From NCBI GenBank assembly GCA_038529265.1, contig JBCBDX010000001.1:62001-126000 (forward strand): DNA of 64,000 nucleotides. The letters are read 5' to 3'. The translations under genes were made by a program, and so were the position numbers. Below, piece by piece: positions 26,530-35,108 of this stretch. The notes beneath the pieces are model-generated. The model did not search any database. It saw only the letters and a list, made by a program, of their open reading frames with translations, and was not told the origin of the DNA. Positions within the stretch are counted from its first letter, which is position 1; each line of letters starts with the position of its first letter. This stretch comes from JBCBDX01 sp038529265. GTDB lineage: Bacteria; Pseudomonadota; Alphaproteobacteria; Rhizobiales; Rhizobiaceae.

Positions 26530-27498
26530 TTACGCAGGCGCCAAGACTTGCTTTTTAGCCGCGTGATACTCTCGTTCCAAGCGGGCAACCAGATCTGCTG
26601 TTGGAGCGATTTCTTTGACCGCGCCAATGCCTTGACCGCATCCCCAGATATCTTTCCAAGCCTTTGAACCTTCTTTGGAAGCTTCAGCAAAGTCCATTTT
26701 GGTGGGGTCTGCTTCCGGCAAATCGTCGGGATCCATGCCTGCATTGGCAATCGAGGGTTTCAGGTAATTGCCATGAATGCCGGTGAAGTAGTTTGAGTAG
26801 ACGATATCTTTCGCTTCACTGTCCACGATCATTTGCTTGTATTCGTCTACTGCGCGGGCTTCCGCGGTCGCAATAAATGGAGAGCCGATATAGGCCATAT
26901 CAGCACCCATCGCTTGAGCGGCCAGGATGGCGCCACCGGTTGATATAGAACCGCTGAGTAGCAACGGACCATCAAACCATTCCCTTATTTCCTGAATAAG
27001 GGCGAAGGGGCTGAGCGTTCCCGCATGTCCACCTGCGCCAGCAGCAACCGCAACCAAGCCATCGGCGCCTTTGCGAATAGCAGAGTGAGCATGCCGATTG
27101 TTGGTGATGTCATGAAGCACAATACCACCATAGGAATGGATGGCCTGATTAACTTCCGGTACCGCGCCCAGAGAAGAAATCACGATCGGCACCTTGTACT
27201 TCACACACATTGTCAGGTCGTGTTCCAACCGTTTGTTGGACATATGAACAATCTGATTGACGGCAAATGGAGCAGCCGGTTGCTCCGGGTTTTTGGCATT
27301 GTGATCGGCCAGTTCCTCGGTGATTTGCGCTAGCCACTCATCAAGCTGCGCCTCTGGTCTGGCATTTAATGCCGGGAACGAGCCAACAACGCCAGCCTTG
27401 CATTGCGCAAGAACCAAATCGGGGTTTGAAATGATGAAAAGAGGTGCGGCGACTGCTGGCAGCCGGAGATTTTCTTTCAAGATATCGGGCAAAGCCAC
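26530..27498 (-). CDS. Nitronate monooxygenase (NPD family)
   Basis: FMN-dependent TIM-barrel enzyme of 322 residues, related to 2-nitropropane dioxygenase and FabK. Blocks seen are PLFIISNPDLVLAQCKAGVVG, VAAGAGGHAGTLSPF (FMN phosphate region with the catalytic-type GGHAG), SGSISTGGAILAAQAMGADMAYIGSPF, and the C-terminal WGCGQGIGAV. It oxidises nitronates such as propionate 3-nitronate. I favour GTG 27498 because AGGAGG lies 5 bases before it; the longer start at GTG 27504 overlaps that ribosome site. A 16-bp palindromic operator ends 16 bases upstream, a position suited to repression. Confidence 0.88.
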   Translation of the reverse strand: MALPDILKENLRLPAVAAPLFIISNPDLVLAQCKAGVVGSFPALNARPEAQLDEWLAQITEELADHNAKNPEQPAAPFAVNQIVHMSNKRLEHDLTMCVKYKVPIVISSLGAVPEVNQAIHSYGGIVLHDITNNRHAHSAIRKGADGLVAVAAGAGGHAGTLSPFALIQEIREWFDGPLLLSGSISTGGAILAAQAMGADMAYIGSPFIATAEARAVDEYKQMIVDSEAKDIVYSNYFTGIHGNYLKPSIANAGMDPDDLPEADPTKMDFAEASKEGSKAWKDIWGCGQGIGAVKEIAPTADLVARLEREYHAAKKQVLAPA

Positions 27499-27513
27499 GT
27501 CCACCTCCTATAA

Positions 27514-27529
27514 TTGACGTTTACGTAAA
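27514..27529. promoter_or_regulatory. ACGT-ACGT palindromic operator before the nitronate monooxygenase
   Basis: TTGACGTTTACGTAAA, an inverted repeat with core ACGT-nn-ACGT, matching the reverse complement of the fadD-upstream site (13496-13511) at 15 of 16 positions. It ends 15 bases before the GTG start, so a bound protein would block transcription or initiation. Confidence 0.5.
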
Positions 27530-27581
27530 AGTTATAACCTTTGCTGTGCTTTGATGACAACCCCTTTTCTCGCACCTGCAA

Positions 27582-28685
27582 GTGTGTCATCTGCCATGGA
27601 AGACCCAAGACTATACGGAAGCACTGTTGAGCGGAATCGAACGGACATTGATGCAGACGTTGGCAAAAGGAAATGCCAACGACGCTGAGTTTCGCAAACG
27701 CGTTTATAATGCGGCGGCCAACGCTTTGCGTCGCTCACTGGAATCGCAGGGCAATCTGACAGAGGCTGCCGCGCAAGCGCAGCGTGACAAGCTGGCCGAT
27801 GCCATTCGTGCAGTTGAATCGCGCTATCAAATACCGATACCGCCAAACACGAGCGCACCTGAAGTTAGCGCGTCTGCACCCTCCCATTCTGTCCCGCGCA
27901 AGAAACAGCCGGTTGGCAGGATCGAGCCTATACTACGCGCCGAGCCGAAGGTTGATGCGGTCGCAGCCGGTTCAAAAACAGCAAAAAATGAGGACCAGTC
28001 TTCAGCCGGGCCGTTTCGCCTAAAGCGCGGTCCGTTTGCAGCAGGTCTCGGTACAATTGCGCTTATTGGTATTCTTCTCGTTGGGATATTCTGGGTCATG
28101 TTATCGGGGGCATTTCAGGATCCTGAGCTGCGAGACACATCGGTGCCAAACCCACCACCGGAAACGGAAACGGAGAGTTTTGAACCACGTGACCCGGGTA
28201 CAGCTACCGCACCAGCCTTACGTTCCGAACAACAGGCGCAGGGGGATTGGGTAACGATCTTCACACCAGATGATATCGCAACATTGCGTTTGCAGGGTGC
28301 TGCAAGCGCGGAGTCCTCATCCGACCCATTTGGCAATTTTGTATTGATCATCACGCCGGCCGGTTCGAGTGCATCGATTGAATTACCACCCGGCCCATTA
28401 CAGGCCTTGCTGGGTCAGCGAGCGCAAGTGGAAATCACGGCCAAAACGTCAGATGGCCAAACCACACAAATGGCCGTGGAATGCCAGCTCGGGCCAGACA
28501 TAGATTGCGTGCGTACCCGTTTTGTTGTCGGGCAATCACCGGAAGCTTTCACCTATCGCATCGATTTGACCAACGTCCGGCGACTGCAGTCAGGCGGACG
28601 GCTGGTCGTCAATAGTGACCTTGAAGGTGAGGGCAAGGAAATCAAGTTGATATCCGTTCGCATTCGGGCTGAAGAGAGCGCTTGA
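27582..28685 (+). CDS. Single-pass membrane protein of unknown function
   Basis: About 367 residues. An N-terminal alpha-helical region (GIERTLMQTLAKGNANDAEF and the following RVYNAAANALRR, to about residue 85) is followed by a proline-rich linker, one membrane helix (AAGLGTIALIGILLVGIFWVML, about residues 148-170), a second disordered linker rich in Pro/Glu/Thr, and a beta-rich C-terminal domain (about 210-365) with two cysteines (ECQLGPDIDC). The topology suggests a cytoplasmic N-domain and a periplasmic C-domain. I do not recognise a named family beyond similar rhizobial hypotheticals. The start is uncertain: GTG 27582 lacks a ribosome site; TTG 27627 with GGAAG is another option. Confidence 0.65.
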   Translation: MCHLPWKTQDYTEALLSGIERTLMQTLAKGNANDAEFRKRVYNAAANALRRSLESQGNLTEAAAQAQRDKLADAIRAVESRYQIPIPPNTSAPEVSASAPSHSVPRKKQPVGRIEPILRAEPKVDAVAAGSKTAKNEDQSSAGPFRLKRGPFAAGLGTIALIGILLVGIFWVMLSGAFQDPELRDTSVPNPPPETETESFEPRDPGTATAPALRSEQQAQGDWVTIFTPDDIATLRLQGAASAESSSDPFGNFVLIITPAGSSASIELPPGPLQALLGQRAQVEITAKTSDGQTTQMAVECQLGPDIDCVRTRFVVGQSPEAFTYRIDLTNVRRLQSGGRLVVNSDLEGEGKEIKLISVRIRAEESA

Positions 28686-28694
28686 TCACAAGCT

Positions 28695-29606
28695 TCAGTC
28701 AAGAAAATCAGGGCCGCTGCCGATGATCTTGTCATTGGCTTTTCCAATGAGCTTCTTGTCCCGGCCTTCAAAGTCGACATTGGCAAGAACGTGTTTGAGC
28801 ATTTCAATGCGCCCGCGGCGTTTGTCATTGTAACGCACCACAGTCCATGGCGCATGTTTGGTGTGGGTTGCCTTCATCATCTGATTGCGCGCATCGGTAT
28901 AATCGTCCCATTTCTCCATACCTTTGACATCGATACCAGAGAGTTTCCAGAACTTGACGGATGAGTGACGGCGGTCATGAAACCGCTTGAGTTGGGTTTC
29001 GCGGCCAATGTTAAGCCAGAATTTAAAGAAGATGATCCCCTCATCAACGATCATGCGCTCAAAGTCCGGAACATCAGCCAAGAAGTTCTTGTGCTGCTCG
29101 GGAGTACAAAACCCCATAACCGGTTCCACGCCGCCGCGATTGTACCAGGATCGGTCAAATACAACCATCTCACCTTCAGTTGGAAAGTGCGAAACATATC
29201 GTTGGAAATACCATTGTCCCTGCTCCCGATCAGACGGCTTTGGAAGAGCAATGACGCGCGCATGCCGAGGGTTGAGAAACTGGGTCAATACGCGAATTGA
29301 ACCACCTTTTCCCGCTGCATCGCGCCCTTCGAAAACGATAAGCATACGACGGTTGTTGGCCATGATATCCTGCTGCATGAGAACAAGCTGTTCTTGAAGC
29401 GCAAACAACTCTTCTTCATATGCGTCTCGATCCATCTTCTTGTCGTAGGGATAATCATCAGCGGTCAGATCATTGTTATCGACCCAAGCTGGGAGATCCG
29501 GATCGTGAATATCGAAAACATGCTCTGCTTTGCCGACTTTTATGCGCAAAGGTGATGCGTCTGGATGTTTGATGAGAGTGGTCACGTTTATCCCGTTTCT
29601 TGTCAT
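28695..29606 (-). CDS. ppk2: Polyphosphate kinase 2
   Basis: PPK2-family kinase of 303 residues that moves phosphate between polyphosphate and nucleotides, usually making GTP or ATP from polyP. Walker A FEGRDAAGKGG (about residue 90), the lid-adjacent FNPRHARVIALPKPS-like stretch, and Walker B MVVFDRSWYNRGGVEPVMGF are intact; the KFWLNIGRETQLKRF(H/D)DR segment is typical of one-domain class I enzymes. ATG 29606 fits the family; a longer frame starts at a TTG (29642). It is divergent from phoR with an 86-base gap, placing polyP metabolism beside phosphate sensing. Confidence 0.93.
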   Translation of the reverse strand: MTRNGINVTTLIKHPDASPLRIKVGKAEHVFDIHDPDLPAWVDNNDLTADDYPYDKKMDRDAYEEELFALQEQLVLMQQDIMANNRRMLIVFEGRDAAGKGGSIRVLTQFLNPRHARVIALPKPSDREQGQWYFQRYVSHFPTEGEMVVFDRSWYNRGGVEPVMGFCTPEQHKNFLADVPDFERMIVDEGIIFFKFWLNIGRETQLKRFHDRRHSSVKFWKLSGIDVKGMEKWDDYTDARNQMMKATHTKHAPWTVVRYNDKRRGRIEMLKHVLANVDFEGRDKKLIGKANDKIIGSGPDFLD

Positions 29607-29692
29607 ATATTGGTTGCAGGGTGTTTCTAACGGTAAGATCAACTAAAGCATGCGTCCAGCGGCGCGTTTGATAGCTAAGGAACGAAAAGTAG

Positions 29693-31000
29693 ATGGTTGA
29701 TGTGGTAAGCAAAACCTCCCATCAGGCCAGCAAAAGCTCTCCCCCGAGTTGGTGGAAGAACGCGGGGCGCCGCCTTGTCGCTACGCGCTACGTACTATTT
29801 GCATCGTTCGTTCTTTTTTTTGGTCTCGTTGCTTATGGACGTATTGAGTGGCTCTTGGCTGTCCAGCTTTGCTTTGCGATGGTGATCATCGCAGCCATAA
29901 GCCCCGTGCGTACCGCGCGTGCGCGCTTGCTCGAAAGAGCGGACAAACGGCCGACATATGATTACACAATCGCCAATGGTCTACTGGAAGCGCTGCGCGA
30001 ACCGCTCATTATGTTGGACGGACGCGGGATCATACAGTTTGCCACTCGCGAAGCCGTTCAGAGGGTTCAAAACCTCAATGTTGGCTCGTCGGCACTTTTG
30101 CGTTTTCGCTCGCCTGAATTACAGGAGCTGATTCAGGAAGCGTTGGCAGGCGGCAGTCCGAGCCCTGTTGTTTTGCATGACCGCGGCGACAATGAACGCT
30201 ATTTCGAGATTTCAGCCTTGCGGCTACCAAATGATATCGGACCACTTTATCGGATTTGCCTCTATTTCAGTGACGCGACACAAGCTCGTTTCATGGAGCG
30301 CATGCGATCCGATTTTGTTGCAAATGCCAGCCATGAGCTGCGTACGCCACTTGCGTCTCTTACGGGCTACATCGAGACTCTGGCTGGCCCGGCGCGTGAC
30401 GACCGTAAGGCGCGCGATAGGTTTCTACCCATCATGCTGGAGCAAACCCAGCGCATGTCACGTCTCGTCAACGACCTGCTCCATCTCAGTAAGTATGAAA
30501 CAGCGCGTGGCATCGCCGAGTATCGGTCCGTGGATGTCCGCGACGTACTCATCCACGTTTCCAACGCGGTTAAACCCATAGCCGATGCACAAGGTTCGAT
30601 TATTGAGCGGCAGTTTCCTGACTTAAGTGTTGAGATGCGCGTGCGCGGTGATCGTGAAGAGCTAATACAGCTTTTTGAGAATCTGGTAGAGAACGGCTTG
30701 AAGTATGGTGGTGCCGGAAAGCCGGTTACCATCTCGGCCTATTCGGCGCTGATTGACCGAAAGCCAGCCTGGAAATTTGATATTTCCGATCAGGGGGCAG
30801 GCATTGCACCAGAGCACTTGCCCCGACTTACAGAGCGTTTCTACCGGGTGGATGTAGAGGAAAGCCGAGGCAAACAAGGCACGGGCCTTGGTTTGTCCAT
30901 CGCCAAGCACGTGGCCACGCGCCACGAAGGCAAACTGCAGATTCAGTCAGATCTTGGCCAGGGCAGTACCTTCTCAGTGTTACTTCCGAAAGGAAGGTGA
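29693..31000 (+). CDS. phoR: Phosphate regulon sensor histidine kinase PhoR
   Basis: Membrane-bound sensor kinase of 435 residues. Two adjacent hydrophobic segments at about 30-75 anchor it (YVLFASFVLFFGLVAYGRI, WLLAVQLCFAMVIIAAI); a PAS-like region follows (LLEALREPLIMLDGRGIIQFAT). The H-box is FVANASHELRTPLASLTGYI (about residue 215), the N-box LFENLVENGLKYGG, and G-boxes DQGAGI and GTGLGLSIAKHVA. There is no large periplasmic domain, as expected for PhoR, which reads the state of PstSCAB through PhoU. It begins the pho-pst cluster; its partner phoB is the last gene of the block. Confidence 0.93.
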   Translation: MVDVVSKTSHQASKSSPPSWWKNAGRRLVATRYVLFASFVLFFGLVAYGRIEWLLAVQLCFAMVIIAAISPVRTARARLLERADKRPTYDYTIANGLLEALREPLIMLDGRGIIQFATREAVQRVQNLNVGSSALLRFRSPELQELIQEALAGGSPSPVVLHDRGDNERYFEISALRLPNDIGPLYRICLYFSDATQARFMERMRSDFVANASHELRTPLASLTGYIETLAGPARDDRKARDRFLPIMLEQTQRMSRLVNDLLHLSKYETARGIAEYRSVDVRDVLIHVSNAVKPIADAQGSIIERQFPDLSVEMRVRGDREELIQLFENLVENGLKYGGAGKPVTISAYSALIDRKPAWKFDISDQGAGIAPEHLPRLTERFYRVDVEESRGKQGTGLGLSIAKHVATRHEGKLQIQSDLGQGSTFSVLLPKGR

Positions 31001-31044
31001 CAGGTAAGGACTTAGATTTTTTGATATAAATCAAGAACTTAAAG

Positions 31045-31077
31045 TGTCACAAAACTGTTTTTTAATTGTCATAAAAG
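31045..31077 (+). promoter_or_regulatory. Pho box (three 11-bp PhoB repeats) of pstS
   Basis: Three head-to-tail 11-base units, TGTCACAAAAC, TGTTTTTTAAT and TGTCATAAAAG, each with the TGT(C/T) head followed by an A/T-rich tail, are in phase and end 91 bases before pstS. This is the classic tandem PhoB binding site and implies induction of the pst operon under phosphate limitation. Confidence 0.85.
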
Positions 31078-31168
31078 CCTCGCCCGATGGCACTAGTTAA
31101 GCGCCACGGCATGAGCCGACTGAAGTGACCTTTCGGTCAGTGATTCTAATCCCAAGGGGAGTACTCTA

Positions 31169-32197
31169 ATGAAATCCATCAAACTCGCATTGGCGGCGGC
31201 GGTTGCTGCAACTGCGATGACGTCTGTGGCGTCTGCACGCGATCAGGTACAGGTAGCAGGTTCTTCAACTGTATTGCCTTACGCGTCTATCGTCGCTGAA
31301 GCTTTCGGCGAAAACACAGACTTCCCAACACCAGTTGTTGAGTCTGGCGGTTCATCTTCCGGTCTTAAGCGTTTCTGCGAAGGCGTAGGCGAAAATACGA
31401 TTGACGTAGCAAACGCATCTCGCGCGATCCGCGAAAAAGAAATCGCGACATGTGCGGAAAACGGCGTAACAGACATCATCGAAGTTCGCATCGGTTATGA
31501 TGGCATTGTTTTCGCATCGCAGATCAATGGCCCTGCATTCACTGCGTTCACGCCATCTGATATCTTTAATGCGCTTGCACCAAAAGTAATGGTCAACGGC
31601 GAGCTGGTCGATAACCCACACACAATGTGGTCCGATTTTAATGCTGACCTGCCTGCCGCTGAAATCCTGGCGTTCATTCCAGGTACAAAGCACGGCACAC
31701 GTGAAGTTTTCGAAGAAAAAGTTGTTGCAGCTGGCTGTGAAGCAACTGGCGCCATGGAAGCCATGATTGCTGGTGGCATGTCAGAAGACGATGCTGAAGA
31801 TGCATGTCTTGAAGTCCGCACCGATGGTCGTTCAGTCGACATCGACGGTGACTACACCGAGACGCTCGCTTCCATCGACGCTAACGAAAATGCAATTGGC
31901 GTGTTCGGTCTGGCTTTCTATGAAAACAACACTGACAAACTGAAAGTCGCCACAATGTCTGGCGTCTCTCCATCTACGGAGACTATTGCGTCTGGTGAGT
32001 ATCCAGTTTCACGCCCGCTCTTCTTCTACATCAAGAAGGCGCACATCGGTGTTATCCCTGGCCTGAAAGAATATGCTTCTTTCTTCGTATCTGACGAACT
32101 TGCTGGTCCAACTGGCCCGCTCGCTCAGTATGGTCTGGTCTCTGACCCTGAACTGGCTGACACTCAAGCTGCAATCGACGCTGAACAAGCCATGTAA
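31169..32197 (+). CDS. pstS: Phosphate ABC transporter substrate-binding protein PstS
   Basis: Periplasmic phosphate-binding protein of 342 residues. Signal peptide MKSIKLALAAAVAATAMTSV ending in ASA near residue 23, then VQVAGSSTVLPYASIVAEAF and ESGGSSSGLKRFCEGVGENT, which carry the SST and SGG.SSG phosphate-contacting turns, and NASRAIREKE. AAGGGGAG precedes ATG 31169. A Pho box lies upstream, and a strong hairpin follows the stop before pstC, which should keep pstS message more abundant than that of the membrane subunits. Confidence 0.95.
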   Translation: MKSIKLALAAAVAATAMTSVASARDQVQVAGSSTVLPYASIVAEAFGENTDFPTPVVESGGSSSGLKRFCEGVGENTIDVANASRAIREKEIATCAENGVTDIIEVRIGYDGIVFASQINGPAFTAFTPSDIFNALAPKVMVNGELVDNPHTMWSDFNADLPAAEILAFIPGTKHGTREVFEEKVVAAGCEATGAMEAMIAGGMSEDDAEDACLEVRTDGRSVDIDGDYTETLASIDANENAIGVFGLAFYENNTDKLKVATMSGVSPSTETIASGEYPVSRPLFFYIKKAHIGVIPGLKEYASFFVSDELAGPTGPLAQYGLVSDPELADTQAAIDAEQAM

Positions 32198-32218
32198 TTA
32201 GACCACTCGGTCTATCTC

Positions 32219-32241
32219 GGAGCGGCGCGAGTCGCCGCTCC
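32219..32241 (+). other. Strong intercistronic hairpin between pstS and pstC
   Basis: GGAGCGGCG-CGAGT-CGCCGCTCC gives a perfect nine-pair GC-rich stem 22 bases after the pstS stop, followed by ATCTTTGTCTTT. It can act as a partial terminator or a 3' exonuclease block, both of which raise pstS over pstCAB. Confidence 0.75.
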
Positions 32242-32279
32242 ATCTTTGTCTTTCTCCGACGCAGGGACTGGGGAATTCC

Positions 32280-33761
32280 ATGCCAATTTTATGGCTATTG
32301 TTGATCGTGCTCGCCATCGCAGCGGCTGGGTACATTCTTGGTCGATCCAGAGCGATAGCAAGTGCTGACAGCCAAGGTATCAAACTTCACTCCCTTCCAA
32401 ATTACTATGGGATGAACGTCGCACTTAAAACGATTGTTCCAGCATTTCTTTTTGTTGTGGTTTGGCTGATTGGCCAACCGTTTTACGTTAATAGCGTCGT
32501 TTCCGGCTTGATACCGGAAAGCGAGATTGCCGAAGGCTCGTCACGCAGCCTTGTTTTGTCGGAAGTTCGTCGTGCCGCTGAGGGTCTTAGTCTTGCGGTC
32601 GAAAAAGGCGTCATAACAGAAGAGATTGCGCGAAATGGTCGCGCGGATTTCACAAACATCACGGAGCGGCTTCGAGAAGCCGGCGCGATCGTAACATCCC
32701 AAATTACACAGCCAATCATGCGCGCAGCGCAAGAGTTTCGCATTCTCAACGCGACCGGCAATTTGCTGATGTCGATTGTTGCGATCTTTATTGCTTTTTT
32801 CGGGGCAGGCTGGGCGTGGCGCGAAACACGCGCGCGCTTCCGCGCCCGCAATGTTGTTGAGCAAGGCATCGGCGCTTTGTTGATTGCAGCTGCATCCATC
32901 GCGATTTTAACGACCATTGGTATCGTTGCATCGCTGGTGTTCAACACAATTGAGTTTTTCCAGCTCTACCCAATGGCCGATTTCTTCTTCGGCACAGAAT
33001 GGGCGCCGAGCTTCACCGGCCGCGGCGGTGCTTCCGAATTGGGTATCCTGCCCTTGTTGTGGGGCACCCTCTATATTTCCATAGTAGCGCTCGCGGTTGC
33101 GGTTCCAATAGGTCTTTTCGCGGCCATATATTTGGCTGAATATGCCTCGCCGCGCGTACGAGCGATTGCCAAGCCGATGCTTGAAGTTCTCGCCGGTATC
33201 CCAACAATTGTTTACGGCCTTTTTGCTTTGTTGACCGTTGGCCCATTGCTGGTCGATGTTTTTGGTTCCGGTGGTTATCTGGGCGTTGACTGGCAGGGTG
33301 GTGGTCGCGCAGTGATGACTGCTGGCTTGGTCATGGGGATCATGTTGATCCCGTTTGTTAGCTCCCTGTCAGACGATATCATCAACGCTGTCCCCCAAGC
33401 CATGCGCGATGGCTCCTATGGCTTGGGGGCAACCAAGTCAGAAACAGTCAAGCAAGTGATTTTGCCAGCTGCATTGCCTGGCATTGCAGGTGCAATTTTG
33501 CTGGCCGCGTCACGGGCAATCGGTGAAACCATGATCGTCGTTCTCGGTGCCGGTGCTGCCGGTCGGTTATCGCTTAATCCATTTGAAGCGATGACAACCA
33601 TCACGGCGAAGATTGTTTCGCAGCTCACCGGCGACTCCGACTTTGCGTCACCCGAAGCGCTGGTTGCTTTCGCGCTCGGGATGACTCTCTTCGTCATCAC
33701 GCTCGGTCTGAATATTTTGGCACTTTATATCGTTCGCAAATATCGGGAGCAGTATGAATAA
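32280..33761 (+). CDS. pstC: Phosphate ABC transporter permease PstC
   Basis: Inner-membrane permease of 493 residues, longer than the E. coli form (about 320) because of an N-terminal extension with two extra membrane helices and a polar periplasmic stretch between them, a form I know from alphaproteobacteria. The C-terminal 250 residues hold the transport core: LPLLWGTLYISIVALAVAVP, EVLAGIPTIVYGLFALLTVGP, and the EAA loop DGSYGLGATKSETVKQVILP followed by ALPGIAGAILLAASRAIGE. GGGGA precedes ATG 32280. The stop overlaps the pstA start. Confidence 0.94.
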   Translation: MPILWLLLIVLAIAAAGYILGRSRAIASADSQGIKLHSLPNYYGMNVALKTIVPAFLFVVVWLIGQPFYVNSVVSGLIPESEIAEGSSRSLVLSEVRRAAEGLSLAVEKGVITEEIARNGRADFTNITERLREAGAIVTSQITQPIMRAAQEFRILNATGNLLMSIVAIFIAFFGAGWAWRETRARFRARNVVEQGIGALLIAAASIAILTTIGIVASLVFNTIEFFQLYPMADFFFGTEWAPSFTGRGGASELGILPLLWGTLYISIVALAVAVPIGLFAAIYLAEYASPRVRAIAKPMLEVLAGIPTIVYGLFALLTVGPLLVDVFGSGGYLGVDWQGGGRAVMTAGLVMGIMLIPFVSSLSDDIINAVPQAMRDGSYGLGATKSETVKQVILPAALPGIAGAILLAASRAIGETMIVVLGAGAAGRLSLNPFEAMTTITAKIVSQLTGDSDFASPEALVAFALGMTLFVITLGLNILALYIVRKYREQYE

Positions 33762-35089
33762 TGGCTGACACAACACTGACTACCGATGTAACTAAGACAA
33801 GCAGTTCATTGCTGGTTGCCGATGAGCGCACAAAGAAACGGCACCGTTCTGAAGCGCGCTTCAAAGCCTATGGAATAGGCGCGATTCTGATAGGTATATT
33901 TTTTCTGGTAACGCTCGCCTTTTCGATTGTGCGTAACGGCATTCCAGCATTCACCAACGCCGTAGTCGCAATTGACTTTACGCTTACTCAAGAGCAGTTC
34001 GATGCCGCTGAAGGAGAGCTGTTTAAGACTGCTGCTTATGAAGCCTACTTCAATGAGGCATTGACAAATACCTTAAACGAAAAAGGCCTTGATGTAGAAA
34101 TTGACCCAGATGCAATTGAACGCATCTTGGGCAAAACCGGCGGCACCTTGCGCGAACATTATCAGGCAAATCCGCAAGACTTGGGCCAACCTGTATCCTT
34201 TGAGTTGGCCGCATCTTCGCGTGTTGATGGTTACTTCAAAGGCCGCGTCACCCGCGAAAATATGGTTGATAGCCGGTTCCTGATGACGACCGATCTCGAC
34301 ATTGTTGATGCCATGCGTGATGCCGAGGTGGTCAAAAGCGTTTTCAATTGGAACTTCATAACAGGCGCTGACTCGGGTGTTGATAACCCTGGTGGTGCGG
34401 GCATCGGCGCATCCGTCATTGGCTCTTTCTTCATGATGCTGGTGGTGCTGTTCCTATCGTTGCCGATTGGCGTTGCAGCATCGATCTATCTGGAAGAGTT
34501 TGCACCAAAGAATTTCTGGACGGACATGATTGAAGTGAATATTGCCAATCTCGCTGCTGTTCCTTCAATCGTATTTGGCATTCTGGGCTTGGCAGTCTTT
34601 ATCCAATTCATGCACTTGCCTCAGTCTGCGCCATTGGTCGGTGGTCTCGTGTTGACACTGATGACGCTGCCGACAATCATCATCGCAACGCGCGCATCTT
34701 TGAAGTCCGTGCCGCCATCAATACGCGATGCAGCGCTGGGTGTTGGCGCTTCGAAAATGCAAACGGTCTTCCACCATGTGCTACCCTTGGCTGCCCCAGG
34801 GATTCTCACCGGTACCATTATCGGCTTGGCTCAAGCACTTGGTGAAACAGCGCCACTGTTGCTCATTGGCATGGTCGGGTTTGTTGCTCGCGGATATCCG
34901 GACGGTCTCATTTCCGGCTTCTCTGATCCCAACTCAGCTATGCCCGCACAGATTTACACATGGGCTGCACGTGCCGATGTTGGCTTTTATGAAAAGGCAT
35001 GGGGCGGAATTATCATTTTGCTGATATTTCTTTTGGCCATGAACATACTTGCAATCATTCTGCGTCGTCGCTTCGAGCGCCGTTGGTAA
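33761..35089 (+). CDS. pstA: Phosphate ABC transporter permease PstA
   Basis: Second phosphate permease, 442 residues; like PstC it is extended relative to E. coli (296), here by a roughly 180-residue periplasmic loop after the first membrane helix (GAILIGIFFLVTLAFSIV). The core includes PIGVAASIYLEEFAPKNFW, EVNIANLAAVPSIVFGILGL, and the EAA loop DAALGVGASKMQTVFHHVLP followed by AAPGILTGTIIGLAQALGE. It starts one base inside pstC's stop codon, so translation is coupled. Confidence 0.94.
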   Translation: MADTTLTTDVTKTSSSLLVADERTKKRHRSEARFKAYGIGAILIGIFFLVTLAFSIVRNGIPAFTNAVVAIDFTLTQEQFDAAEGELFKTAAYEAYFNEALTNTLNEKGLDVEIDPDAIERILGKTGGTLREHYQANPQDLGQPVSFELAASSRVDGYFKGRVTRENMVDSRFLMTTDLDIVDAMRDAEVVKSVFNWNFITGADSGVDNPGGAGIGASVIGSFFMMLVVLFLSLPIGVAASIYLEEFAPKNFWTDMIEVNIANLAAVPSIVFGILGLAVFIQFMHLPQSAPLVGGLVLTLMTLPTIIIATRASLKSVPPSIRDAALGVGASKMQTVFHHVLPLAAPGILTGTIIGLAQALGETAPLLLIGMVGFVARGYPDGLISGFSDPNSAMPAQIYTWAARADVGFYEKAWGGIIILLIFLLAMNILAIILRRRFERRW

Positions 35090-35108
35090 TCAGATGGGGA
35101 ATAAGGAA

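Noticed and set aside
29593..29606. Pho box at TGTCAT near the ppk2 start
   Set aside because: Only one TGTCAT is present, it contains the ppk2 start codon, and there is no in-phase second repeat.
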